The position numbers and the translations under genes were made by a program. A stretch of DNA of 64,000 nucleotides from NCBI GenBank assembly GCA_000827205.1, contig KN832566.1, forward strand, positions 18,543-82,542, written 5' to 3'. The notes beneath the pieces were generated by a model, which made no database searches, was not told the origin of the DNA, and saw only the letters and a program-made list of their open reading frames with translations. Of the stretch, positions 33,731-44,384 are shown piece by piece. This stretch comes from Plicaturopsis crispa FD-325 SS-3 (taxonomy: Eukaryota; Basidiomycota; Agaricomycetes; Amylocorticiales; Amylocorticiaceae). Every line of letters starts with the position of its first letter. Position 1 is the first letter of the stretch.

Positions 33731-34499
33731 TCGATGAGTTTATAAGCTTTGAGTGCTTGAGTGGGACGTGGTTTGAATGTGGACGATAAATTCACCGGGC
33801 GCTTATATGTCGAGTCTTACGATGAGCTAGAAAGCTCGTCTACATTCTCCTACGATGCAAATACAGGTAAGATACAGGAATACTCGCCACTGTGCGTAGC
33901 GTGTGGGATGGCTCTCCAGGACATGTCTCCGTCTGACAGGATGGACAACACCGGGTACTTGCACCATCCCATCTATGTTTCAGAAACGACGCAAGACAGA
34001 GCATCGAACGTGCATGGCGTCGAGGGCGAGCGTGCATTTGTGTGGGACAGTGCGGCTACGGTTCGGATGAGCGGTGCGCGTATGTCGGGAGGAAGGGAGG
34101 AAGGGAAGGAAGGAGAGGAGGGGGAGATACGGCGAGGAGGTGGATGAGATGTGGCGGGCGAGGAGGCAGTGGAGGGGAAGGCTGGAGGGCGCAGAGAACA
34201 GAGACAAAGTCCGCAAACGAGGCGGGGGAGGGACACTCCGCGGATGGCGAACAGAGCGTCACCCCCTTGGTGCACGCAGCAGGAACACTACCCGCATGTA
34301 CGCATGAATGCGGCTGCAGCTGCTAACCACTCGGGGGCAGGACTTCAGGTGGCGCATACTCTCCTCTGACCACCGAGCCACTCGCCAAACGTAGCTGCCG
34401 TGCCACCGACCGAGCTGCCCGCGGCGCATGCTGTGCTAGCTGACCGCCGCGCCGTGCCCGCCCACCTCGCCGAGAGGGCACAGCGAGAGTCGAGACGGC
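33731..34499. other. Intergenic, no gene recognised
   Basis: A purine-rich tract (GGA/GGAGG runs) lies at about 34080-34200. Open frames here are products of low-complexity composition. About 33860-33945 is the diverged copy of 31005-31090. Confidence 0.5.
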
Positions 34500-34610
34500 T
34501 CCTCTCCCCGCAGCAGCGTGGGTGCCTCCCCCTCCCAGCAGCGTGGGTGCCTCCTCTCCCAGCAGCGTGGGTGCCTCCCCTCCCAGCAGCGGGCGGTGGC
34601 AAACGGAAGG
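34500..34610. repeat. Minisatellite A, about 25-bp unit
   Basis: Three to four tandem copies of a unit containing 'cccagcagcgtgggtgcctc', with slightly variable length. GC-rich. No gene overlaps it. Confidence 0.8.
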
Positions 34611-34617
34611 TATGATG

Positions 34618-34712
34618 GGTCATGACAAGCTGCGATGTTTCTCGTGCCAAGAGGCGATGTTTCTCGTGACAAGTCGCGATGTTTCTGGCGACAAGTCGCG
34701 ATGTTTCCTGTG
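34618..34712. repeat. Minisatellite B, about 21-24-bp unit
   Basis: About four tandem copies built on 'gacaagtcgcgatgtttct', beginning right after minisatellite A. The first two units are more diverged and the last two nearly identical. Confidence 0.8.
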
Positions 34713-34989
34713 TCCGCGTCCTCGACGCGTCGGCCCGGTCAATCGCGGGTTGTGTCGGTGCCCAATTGCGTGCCATACATAGCCAATTGACGTCTCGGTG
34801 CCAAATCGCACGTCGGCGCACCGTATGTATGTCGTCTCGGCACGGGGGTCGCATCTGCCACAGGCGGTGGAAGTAAGGTGCATATGTTGCCGTCGTGTGG
34901 GTGACGGGTGACGGGGCGCTAGTCTTGCATACGAGCGCTCATCGTCCATACTAGTGAGGGCCCGCGCGGGCGAGTGGTGCTCTCGCGTA

Positions 34990-35215
34990 GGGGATAACTT
35001 CTGGGCAGGCGATAGTATCTGGGTTAGCCGATCATCTCTGGGGTAGGCGATAATCTCTGGGTAGGCGATAATCTCGCGCGGGCAATAGTCTGTGCTCTAG
35101 CGATGATATCTGGATTGGCGATCATCTTTGGGTTGGCGAGAATGCCTAGGTTGGCGAGAATGCCTGGGTTGACGATAATTTCGAGGTTGGCGATAATCTT
35201 TGGTTCGCTGACGAC
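34990..35215. repeat. Minisatellite C, about 20-bp unit
   Basis: Roughly ten degenerate copies of a unit like 'ggtaggcgataatctctg' are arrayed head to tail, drifting gradually from 'gcgataatctctggg' on the left to 'ggttggcgagaatgcct' on the right. The gradient suggests old expansion by slippage or unequal exchange. Confidence 0.75.
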
Positions 35216-35739
35216 GTTCAGGGGACTTGTCATTTCCTGCGCGGAGGCCAGGTCCCGCTCGTATCCTCTAGACGCACCCCGCCCGTGTGCTCTAGATCCA
35301 TTCCGGCCGTATGCGCGAGCTCCGTTCCTGCGGTATGTCCCAGATGGACCCTGACCGGGTAGCGCTGTCGAAGACGCGTCTGCGTCTGCGCCGGCGAAGA
35401 AACGTCCGCGCTAACGCCTGCTCGCCGTCATGAGAGCGAGGATACGAATTTCGTCCGCGAGTACACATGGTTGTATGCAACGACACGGCTCGCACGAATG
35501 TGACGTGAATCTTGTTCTTGAAGGGTGATTTTGGACGCAGCAGAATGCACGCCTCTCGACCAGCAAGCCGGTCAGTCAGAACGAACGCGTAAGCAGAGAG
35601 CGACTCGTCTGTGGCGCACGAAGCGATCCTTGTCACGCGTCCCGACGGCGGCTCACGTGATGCGGGTGCGAAATGACCCGCGTCCCGTCTCACTTTCTCA
35701 ATCGTCGTACCACCTCCACCTTCTCCTTCTCCTGCAACG

Positions 35740-36886
35740 ATGACGAACGACACGCACTGGCCACCGCCGCCGTTCTACTACTCGCCCGCGCCCTCCGTCA
35801 TCCCCTCCATCCCCGACTCCACCCTCGCCCTCGCAGCCCCTGTCATCGCCTACTGGTCCCTCTCCCTCTTCTTCCACGCCCTCGACTCCTCCCACCACCC
35901 CTGGCTCGACCGCCACCGCATCCACCCGAGCGCCGAGGTCCAGCGCAGGAACCGCGCAACCCGCTCCCAGGTGCTCGCAGCCGTCTTGTTCCAGCAGGTC
36001 GTCCAGACCGCCCTCGGGTACTACTGGGTCTCCGACTCTGCTTCCACCACAGACTGGCGCGCCGACCTCTCGCGGCTGCACGCCTCCCTCCCTTCATACG
36101 TCGGCGCAAAGACAACATGGTGGGTGTACTGGTGGTTAATCCCCTTGGCGCAACTCGGTGCAGCAGCGGTATTCATCGACTCCTGGCAATACTTCCTCCA
36201 CCGCGCCATGCACCTCTCCCCCTTCCTCTACCGGCACCTCCACAGCGTGCACCACCGGCTCTCCGTGCCCTACGCCTTCGGGTCGCTCTACAACCACCCG
36301 CTCGAGGGGTTCCTGCTCGACTCGCTGGGCGCGGCGCTGGCGGAGAGCGTGACGGGGATGACAGTGAGGCAGGCGTGTGTGCTGTTTGCGGGGAGCACGC
36401 TGAAGACGGTGGATGATCATTGTGGGTATCGCTTGCCGTGGGATCCGTTGCAGTGGTTTACGGAGAATTGTGCGGATTATCATGATATTCATCATCAGGT
36501 CAGTGTCTACGCTTTTTTTTTCGTTCGTGCTTTTTTTCTTCCTCGTCCTCCCTTTCTTTCTATGTACATCTACTCCCCTACTCCCTTTTGTATGAAACCC
36601 AAACTAACGCCCCACACAGCAAATCGGCATAAAATCCAACTTCTCCCAGCCCTTCTTCGTGCACTGGGACGTCCTCCTCGGCACACGCATGACCCGCGCA
36701 GACGTCGAGGCCAGGAGGGCCGCGCGGCGTGGCAAGTCCGCTGCTCCAAATGGCACACCCGTAGTGCAAAATGGCTTGGTAGAGAAGGGAGAGGAGGAGG
36801 AGGAGATAGAGAGGGAGGAGCAGGAGCGGGCGGAGCGGATAGAAAGGGAGGAGGAGCGGGCGAGGGGGAAGGAGAAGGTCGCGTAA
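35740..36886 (+). CDS. SUR2: Sphinganine C4-hydroxylase
   Basis: Two exons (35740-36498 and 36619-36886) encode about 340 residues with several membrane segments. The di-iron histidine boxes of the fatty-acid hydroxylase superfamily are intact: HRAMH, 'HSVHHRL' and 'YHDIHHQ'. Also present are 'VPYAFGSLYNHPLEGFLLDSLG', 'STLKTVDDHCGY' and 'IKSNFSQPFFVHWDVLLGT', all hallmarks of SUR2. The enzyme hydroxylates C4 of sphinganine or ceramide in the ER to give phytosphingolipids. The last 70 residues are unusual: after the catalytic domain there is a Glu/Arg-rich tail (EKGEEEEEIEREEQ onward), probably coiled coil. The 120-nt intron starts directly after the codons of the third histidine box. Confidence 0.92.
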
Positions 36887-38099
36887 CCACCGCCGCCGTT
36901 ACACACGAACACGACGATAATGAGAAGACGACGAAAGACTCGAGGTGTTATTTATCCCCTCATTGCCACACACGCTTCTTGCAATCGCTTCCCAGTTCCC
37001 GTTTCCTCCACTACTTCCCGCTACATTGCATATTATCCATCCATCCATCTATCTACGCCTACACTTTCCCTGCATATCCTACTTCCCCACACCCTGTAAT
37101 CCGTGCCCATGTCCCATGTTGTCCGCCCTTGTCCATTGTCCACTGCCACTAGACTCCCGCTACACCTACCGTACATAATAGGATCGATATCGTTCTGCTC
37201 TGAGCTCATTATCTGCATGCAGTACTCCCGCTGTTGGATTTTTGGGTGACGGACCCGGTAGTTCGAATGTTGCCTGTTGCCTGAGTATGGCACATATACT
37301 GTAAAAAAATTAATGTCCAATGATTGGCCAATTTACACAAGTCGTGGCGAAAATGACGAGCCATTTTCCGACAAGTTCAACTGCCGGTGAGTTTGCATTG
37401 CAACAAGTCGAGAATCCTGGGTAGCCATTTTCACAAGTAGTTATTTAGAATCATCACAAGTGCTCTCGACCTCCATAGGACGTGCACAAGTTGTCATAGT
37501 CCGCGCGGTAGCCTGTAATACCTGGGCGGAGCCATCCTGATCCCGCCGTCTGAGCCACGGTGCTCAGCCGACGAGGGGGCTCCTCCACGGCGTGTACAGT
37601 GGCCATGGCGCATCCACGCCGGACTATCCGACGCACCCGGGCCGCACGGTGCTCAGGACTCCAAGTCAAGGGGCTGCTGAGCCGCACGCCCGTGGCTTAG
37701 GGCTGCTCGCCGTCGCGGTCATCCACAGGGCAGGGGCCCATATCATCAAGCTGGATACTGGGGCGGCGGTGGTGGCGGAGTGATCGCGCCGTGCGCCGTT
37801 GCCGCCCACCTGGCTTGATGCAGCTCACCGCCACTGTCATTCAATGGTGCCGGGCGTCTCATGAGTGATGTCGGCGGCGATCGCTAGTGGGGTATGCACG
37901 GCGGCGACCCCCCACAGCGCGCCTAGGGTGCCGCCGCCACCGCCCACTGACTACGTCGATCCGGCAAGTAGCATCTCCAGCCCCCTGTGTAATCACGTCA
38001 GTGCACTGCTGCGGCTTGCGTTAAAACAGCATCCTTACCAAACACATGTGTTTTGCGAGCTGTCGGATATGTAGGGCATGGAAAACTGAGAAACAAACT
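36887..38099. other. Intergenic, no gene recognised
   Basis: About 1.2 kb. 36890-37170 is the likely SUR2 3' flank, with C-rich sequence. 37330-37480 repeats the short phrase 'acaagt' many times. 37500-37960 is GC-rich with short open frames on both strands. None resembles a known protein. Confidence 0.45.
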
Positions 38100-38360
38100 T
38101 GTTGAAGGTTGCAAGCAGGTACTAAGGACGAGGACGAGAAGGTGTTAGGGGAGGAGATGGAAAAGGAGGGGCAGGAGGGGCAGGGGCGGGGAAGAAGCGG
38201 GGAGACAGAAGGGGAGGAGGAGGGGTGGTGCTTTGGCTCATATAAATATTGGCTGCTGCACGCAGGGTGGCGAGCGGCGGTCAAGTTTCTTTTTCGTGTC
38301 GATGAGCTTTGGGCTGCTGTACACACGTTACTATTGGCGTATTAGGTGTAATCGAAGGAG
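38100..38360 (-). pseudogene. MAK16 fragment A
   Basis: The stretch around 38270-38345 matches the MAK16 exon/intron border region at about 45110-45185 ('gtcgagtttctttttt' and 'cgagctttgg'). It is flanked by 'gaggaggaggggtgg' and 'ttggctgctgcacgc', which also occur in fragments B and C. It is too short and decayed to code. Confidence 0.55.
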
Positions 38361-38529
38361 GCATACCTTCACCATCGTTTGAGGCGTAAAAGCGCATACC
38401 CGCTCAGAAGTGGTCCCGTTTCCCGAGTAAATTTTTGGTGTGGATTTGGCGTCTGCATCCCCGTCCTCACCGTCCAGCCCACGCAGGAAGACCCACCCGA
38501 GGAGCCGAATCCGCTGATATGAACGCGGA

Positions 38530-38944
38530 GGCATGTCCACGCGGAGGTGCGGTGCTGGACTGGTCCAGGGACGGGGAGGGCCAGGTCGAAGGGGAGGGGC
38601 AGGTCGAAGGGGACGAGGAGACGCGGACTCTGACTCCGGCTCGCTCGAGCTACGCGGCGGACGGACGGAGGACGAGGAGCCGCTGCGGAAGGGGATGGAA
38701 GGGAACGAGGACGAGGCGGCGCCGGCGTCAGGAGAGGATACGGGAGGGATGGTAAAGGAGGAGGAGGAGGGGTGGTTTAGATCCGATTAATATTGGCTGC
38801 TGCACGCGACAGGCGACGCGTCGACGAGTCGCTCGAGCTGCGCGTCGAGTTTTTTTGGTGCTGATGCGCTTTGGGCTGTTGTACGCACGGTAGTATGAGT
38901 ATTGTGATCAAAGGAGGGAGGAGAGGAGAAGGGGGAGCACACTC
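38530..38944 (-). pseudogene. MAK16 fragment B
   Basis: This is a second decayed copy of the same unit. It includes the shared 'gaggaggaggggtggttt', 'attggctgctgcacgc', 'tgatgcgctttgggctgtt' and 'agtattgtgat' segments. Runs of 'gaggggcaggtcgaagggg' are duplicated inside it. It is placed directly before fragment C in the same orientation. Confidence 0.55.
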
Positions 38945-40290
38945 ACCATTGGCCGGGCTCGAAGGGACCTGCCAGTTAGCAAAACAGACGACTTTCGGAA
39001 TAATACGCACGAGTTCGGACAAGACATAGTAGTCTTGCTTAAGGTCCTAGAGCCAGCGAACAACATGCATCCATCCATTCCCAACGTACTGTCTGATAGG
39101 ACGAAAAACAACCAAACCAATAAGTAGATAGTGTCACCCTGCTCGCGCCTACCATACAAATGTAGCAGGTCACCAACTCGCCACCGCACCCCGCCCAAGC
39201 GACACACTCTCCACCTCCTGCTCATATTCGACCTCCACACGCGCGCCGCCCCCTGTACGCATACCCAATACGCAGTTAGCGGTTGTAGATGGCATTTGAG
39301 GAACGCCTGGGGACATCGAGGGAGCGCCTCGGGACGTTGAGAGAGCGACAAGAACAAGGACGCACTCTTGGGTTTCTTGTCCGGGCGCTTGCGCGGTGCG
39401 GGTTTCGTGGGCGCTGCTTTCCGCTTCCGAGGGCTGTTTTGGTTTTGGATTGCGTTTCGGCGTCGGGGTGGGAGTCGGGTGGGGCGTCTGCATCGTCCTT
39501 TTCGTCACCGTCATCGTCCTCGTCCCCATCCTCATCGGAGTCTTCGCCCGTCGCGAATCCCTGCGCACAAAATAGTCGATCAGAGTTAAACCGGAGGTTG
39601 GACGAGAACCAAGTACCTCCTCTGCATCCTCCAAATCACTCAACCCATCGTCCTCGTCCCCGCTCACGTCGCTCACGAACTCTCTCTCCCCACCCCTCCT
39701 CCTCCATCTCGGCTTCCAGTGCCTCCTCGTCCTCTTCCTTCTCCATCTCCACCCCGTCTGCCTCCGTGTCACCGCCCTCTAAACAGCTCTAAACCCACCC
39801 CATTTTTATCGCGGCCCTTCTCGCAGTCAAGGACAGCCTGCCTGCCACACCTCCTCGTTGACATTCAACGGCGCGTCGCCGTACGCCGCGCTCGATGAGC
39901 TCCTTCTGGATGGCCCGCTCGATGAGCTCCTTTTGGGTGGCCCACTCGATGAGCTCTCTGGATCGCCCGCTCGAGCTGCGCGGCGGCGAGGGCTTTGCGG
40001 TCGCGAGTGGCCTCGACGGCCTTGCGCTCGAGCTGGGCTTCGAGGGTCTTGCGCTCGCGTGTGGCTCACGCGTCGAACAGGGACGGAGGGGGAGGCGCTG
40101 GGAGAGGAGGAGGGGCAGGACTCAGGAGGCGGAGGAGGGGTGGTTTGGATCTGATTAGCGTTGGCTGCTGCACGCAACGGGCGGCGAGCGCGGCGCGTCG
40201 CGTTGGGGGAGTTTCTTTTTTGCTGATGAGCTTTGGGCTGTTGCACGCAAAATAGTAGTACTGGGGTTAGTGTTAGGTGCATTGGAAGGT
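38945..40290 (-). pseudogene. MAK16 3'-half copy (fragment C)
   Basis: This copy of about 1.3 kb corresponds to 44185-45185 in the same orientation. It includes MAK16 3' flank (38955-39130), the last exon ('[11 protein letters not shown]' at about 39245-39170), the acidic exon ('[25 protein letters not shown]') and the '[15 protein letters not shown]' exon (about 39895-39840). The frame is lost in several places, and the exons for the conserved N-terminal half are absent. At 39891-39960 a segment of about 30 bp encoding 'ELIER' plus linker has been repeated three times in tandem. Copy C is clearly more decayed than the CNOT9 copy. Confidence 0.8.
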
Positions 40291-40670
40291 GGGGGAAGGA
40301 AGGTGGGGGGCATGTTCCGCCGAGTCGCCGACGGAGATATCACGCTTGTCGACGTCCATCTCGCGGTTGAGCATTGGGCTATGGAAGTGGGTGTCTATGA
40401 CCACTGGAATATCGGCCGTATCGAGCTCGAAATCTCGATTGAAGACACGGTAGAAAGAATGGACGACCCGCACTCACATCGTGCTGCGCGGAGTTTCAAG
40501 ATTGTTGCCATATCGAGCCTCGAGGTTCTCGTTCAACAACTCTTCATCTTGCCACCACCTAGTACAGTGTGTTTCTCTTTGTCTCTATCTCCTTCTATTT
40601 GCTGACCACACGAGCGAATAGCTACTAAAATATACTGCCCTCATTGTTCGTTACATAACTCACTTGTGGC
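40291..40670. other. Intergenic upstream of FunK1 gene
   Basis: About 380 bp containing the FunK1 promoter. A minus-strand frame at 40273-40473 ('VIDTHFHSPMLNREMDVDKRDISV') looks protein-like, but no family is recognised and there is no support from adjoining exons. Confidence 0.4.
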
Positions 40671-43345
40671 ATGATGCCTTCTCCGAACTTTGGCAGTGGC
40701 ACAATGCCCTCTCGCTTTGGCGGAGGACACAGCACTACAAAAGCGCAATCGCTCCCGATTCCTGAGGTGCGTCTTTTCTTTCTCTACTTCATAATGGCGC
40801 CACTGAGAAGTCTCTCACCACCTCATCCTCTTTATGTCCAATCTTCTCCTGCAAAGGTGCGATACTCTTCGGGCAGTCGCCTACCAGATGTCAAACCCAA
40901 GATCTCCGACCTCGATGCCGTTCTTCGCGAGGACCTCACTGGATCAGTCCACAACATCCCCAACGCCCTGTTCTTCCCGCACATCCTTGGTGTCGAGCTC
41001 GACGAACTCATCAAGTGGGAGGAATACTTCCATTCCCAGATGGACGATGAAGAGCTAGTGAAGTGGATGAAGAAGCTCTGTGAAGGTTCCTCCTCCGACG
41101 AGACCTTTCTATATGCAACCTTTTCGTACGCCGCCAACCGTATCACCGAACTCTCTTACGCTCCCGGCGCGCCTGTTGTCAAGACCAAGAATCCCGGTCG
41201 CTGTTTTGGCCCCAACGAGTTTGTGTGGCTCCGTAATGACCCTGTTATTTTAAAGGGATCGGACGCAGACCGAAAGCCAGACTGCATAGGGACAAGCAAA
41301 GCTCGCCGCGAACTCCGTATAAGAGAACTCAAGGAGGCTGCCCGGGCACTTGTCAGCCATATTCGCTCGCCCAAGACGACAAAATGGAATGATCCAACGA
41401 TTTCCGTCGAGTTCAAACGGCGGCTTTACCGATTGATCTGGGCCCTGTATCAGGCCACCGCGCGCGCTCCATTCTCTCGCAAAAGTCCCGCTCCATCCCA
41501 GTCTTTGACTGTCGTCGACGATGCTGTCGTCTTCCCCATGCCTGATACCCAGGTGAACAAGCAGGATCTCGAAAATCTCGACGAGATATCCGTCGAGCCG
41601 ACAAACACTCGACCAGGACAGTCCCCCTCGAAAATCGCTGCACCCGCGCCGCTGGTGTCGAAACCGTTGGACGAGCTGGTAGTCATGTCCGAGCAACCAA
41701 ACGCGAACAAAAAACGCGCTCTCAAGGGAACCAACGTCGGCAGTAGCTCGAAGAAACAAAAAATCGATTCCAAGAAAGGAGAAGCTGAGGAGCCGGATCG
41801 TACGGAGCCAACCTGCTCACTGATCGAGCAAAGTGGTGCGTACCACGTCCTACTACTGTTGTGAACTCTCTTCTAACCTACAACTCTGTAGCACGTTATG
41901 CTGCCGAAATGCTCACCGCGACTGGTGGAACCCGCGTGCATGCGTGGTGCATGGAGATCGATGGATACAACATGTGGCTGTCGGTCTACGACGCGTCCGG
42001 ATGCATGCGCAGCTACCCAGTCAACATCCTTACTGAATTCCCCAAGTTCGCTGCCATCATTGCCGCCATTGCGCGTTTCGACAGGGAGCGATGGGGCGTC
42101 CAGACTGCAGTCACCTACCCTCAAAACGCGGACGTCATCCCCGAGAGTCTCAGCGGCGCCACCATCGACTTCCAGTACGAGAAGCACCAACACACCGCCA
42201 CTATACAGTCGACCGCATTTGTGAGGAGAGGCTTATTCGGTCGGAATACAAACGTCCACATGGCTTCGTGTGAGACCCTTGGCGCAGGTCCGTTGGCTAT
42301 CAAGTTCGCCCAACCGCTACGATCTCGGCTGGTCGAGTTCACCGAGATGAAAATCATTCGGGAGGCTTCTGCCCAGGGTGTGCCCAACATCCCCGAGGTC
42401 TACGACTTCTTGATGCTTCCATCTATGAGCAAGGGCATGCGCGGAGACGTCTACAAGGGGCAAGTCACCTTATCGAACAGGAAGTTCAAGTTCGAAGTGG
42501 CGTCCGAGGAACCTAAAGAGACGACGGAGGCTCCTGCAGATCTGGTCTACGACGATCGGCAGATGACGGTGCTCATCGGAAAGTTGTATGAGCCGATTAC
42601 GAGGCTGGAGTCCGCCAAGGACCTCGCAAAGGTCTTTATGGACATATTGCTTGGTAAGTGCATCCCAACTACTCTCCTTTGCCTCAGTTCTGATACTCGC
42701 GAGTCGTTAGGTCACCACAAACTATACAAGGACGCGCATATCCTCCACCGTGATATCAGCGTGGATAACCTTATGTTCTGGCGAGACAGCAACGGCACTC
42801 CCCACGGCATCTTAAACGACTACGACAATGCAATTTTCCTCGACGAACGGTACATTCCAAAGCACACGATGGGTCCTCATCGCACGGGAACCCTACCATT
42901 TATGTCCTTGGACTTCTTGATGAAGACACCTCGCAATGCGCCTCACTATTATCGGCATGACCTAGAATCGCTTCTATACGCTCTAGTGTGGATCTGCGCA
43001 CGTTTCCCCACAAGAAGTCGAAAGGAGATCGCGGTCGACATCACGAACCATTGGTGCAAGGGGTCTACGAAGGCGGTTTTCTGTCGAAAAAGTGTGCTCC
43101 ACCATGACTTGGACCCGGATTTCGACGGGGAAATGGTGTATTCCGATCATTTCTCGTCTTTTCACGGCCTCACATACGAGCTGGCCGTTGCCCTCAACGA
43201 TGGCCACTCATTCGCGCGCAAGGAGAGGAAAAGGGGGAAAGAGCATACCGATGACATGGGCGGATTCACGTTTGATTATTTCTATGGTCTCATCTGCGAT
43301 CTGTTTTACACATTGGACGGCGACTCTGACTCGGGCTCTGACTAG
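40671..43345 (+). CDS. FunK1-type fungal protein kinase
   Basis: A large first part (from about 40671; the exact ATG and an intron near 40768-40856 are uncertain) carries 'SVHNIPNALFFPHILGVELDELIKW' and a Pro/Ser-rich region. The second part has the FunK1 pattern: 'MLTATGGTRVHAWCMEIDGYNMWLSVYDASG', 'AAIIAAIARFDRERWGV', a long insert, then the kinase catalytic loop HRDISVDN, 'LNDYDNAI' in place of the usual DFG region, 'GTLPFMSLDFL' and 'YYRHDLESLLYALVWI'. The family is expanded in Agaricomycetes and its roles are mostly unknown. Further introns lie near 41834-41890 and 42652-42711. It sits between the MAK16 copies. The catalytic Asp and Asn are present, so activity is plausible. Confidence 0.85.
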
Positions 43346-44184
43346 ATGTGCATGCAGCTTATACATGTGTACGCATTACCGGTGTATATGACTTTCTCTC
43401 CACCTATGTTACTGTACTACTTGTGATCTATGTGCAATTATGGTTGAAACGTATTGGTGCTGCCCCAGACACGTTAAAGAACTGTTCATAACATCCATTT
43501 GCACATGTACAAGCAACGCTGCGCACGACAAAAAAGAGCACGCAGGAAGTAGCAGATGCACCGGTCCGCCCACGGAATAGAGTCCATCTACGCGTTAGTC
43601 TGTGAAGCAAGAAAACGAACGACAACACACAGCGAACGAAAAAGCAGAATAAATCGGATACTAAGATATTGGCTTGGGACATGGCGCGCCATGCCCATAT
43701 GGTGGCAGCAAACCCACACCGCGGATTGTACTCCACCCGCAGCCGTTCGCCTCAATGGCTAGCATCCGCGTCCGTGCCACTGTCTGTACAGTACAAGCAG
43801 CGAGGAAGGGTGCCCATCATGCTGGCAGACGCCCAGGGTGATGGTCGCTACCGATCATGCCCTAGCGCGACGGTGCTCGATGGTGGGGAATTGATTGACG
43901 GTGGCAGCGAAGGATACGATTCTGTCGGGGAGGTTGCACTCCGACGCCCGAAATCCTTGGATGCAGTCGGTAGTGTTATATGGATCTGCAAGGGTGGCAG
44001 ATGGGCGTGGGTCGAGGGATGGTGCGGTGGGGGGTGCGATACCGCGACCGATGCCGCCCGTGGCCGTCCATGCACTACTAGGCTCTCCGTGGCGGTCGTC
44101 TCGCCTTCAACAGGTGTTCGCAGTTCATCGTCCGTCCCAAGTTCCTCTCGTGTGCTAGGCGCACGTTCACGATTTGCTGAGTCC
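43346..44184. other. Intergenic between FunK1 and the MAK16 3' flank
   Basis: About 840 bp holding the FunK1 3' end and otherwise no recognised gene. A plus-strand frame at 43669-44298 is open for about 200 codons, but its composition is GC-driven, it overlaps an equally long minus frame, and it runs into the MAK16 duplicated flank. Confidence 0.45.
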
Positions 44185-44384
44185 ATACCCGCTCGAAGGG
44201 ACCTGCCAGTTAGCGAAACAGACGACGTTCGGAATATTAACAAGACTGCGCACGAGTTCGGACACGAGCGAGCCTTGCGCATGATCCATATCCTATAGGC
44301 AGTGAACAACAAGCATCCATTCCCAGTGCCATCTCTGGTAGGACGAGAAACAAGCAATAAGTAGATAGTGCCCATTATAGGGTA

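Noticed and set aside
34500-35215. Long open frames across the minisatellites
   Set aside because: They result from repeats whose length is near a multiple of three and from GC bias. Frames are equally open on both strands and match no family.
43669-44298. A 209-codon plus-strand open frame
   Set aside because: It overlaps a similar minus-strand frame, has no family resemblance or splice support, and its end runs into the MAK16 duplicated flank.
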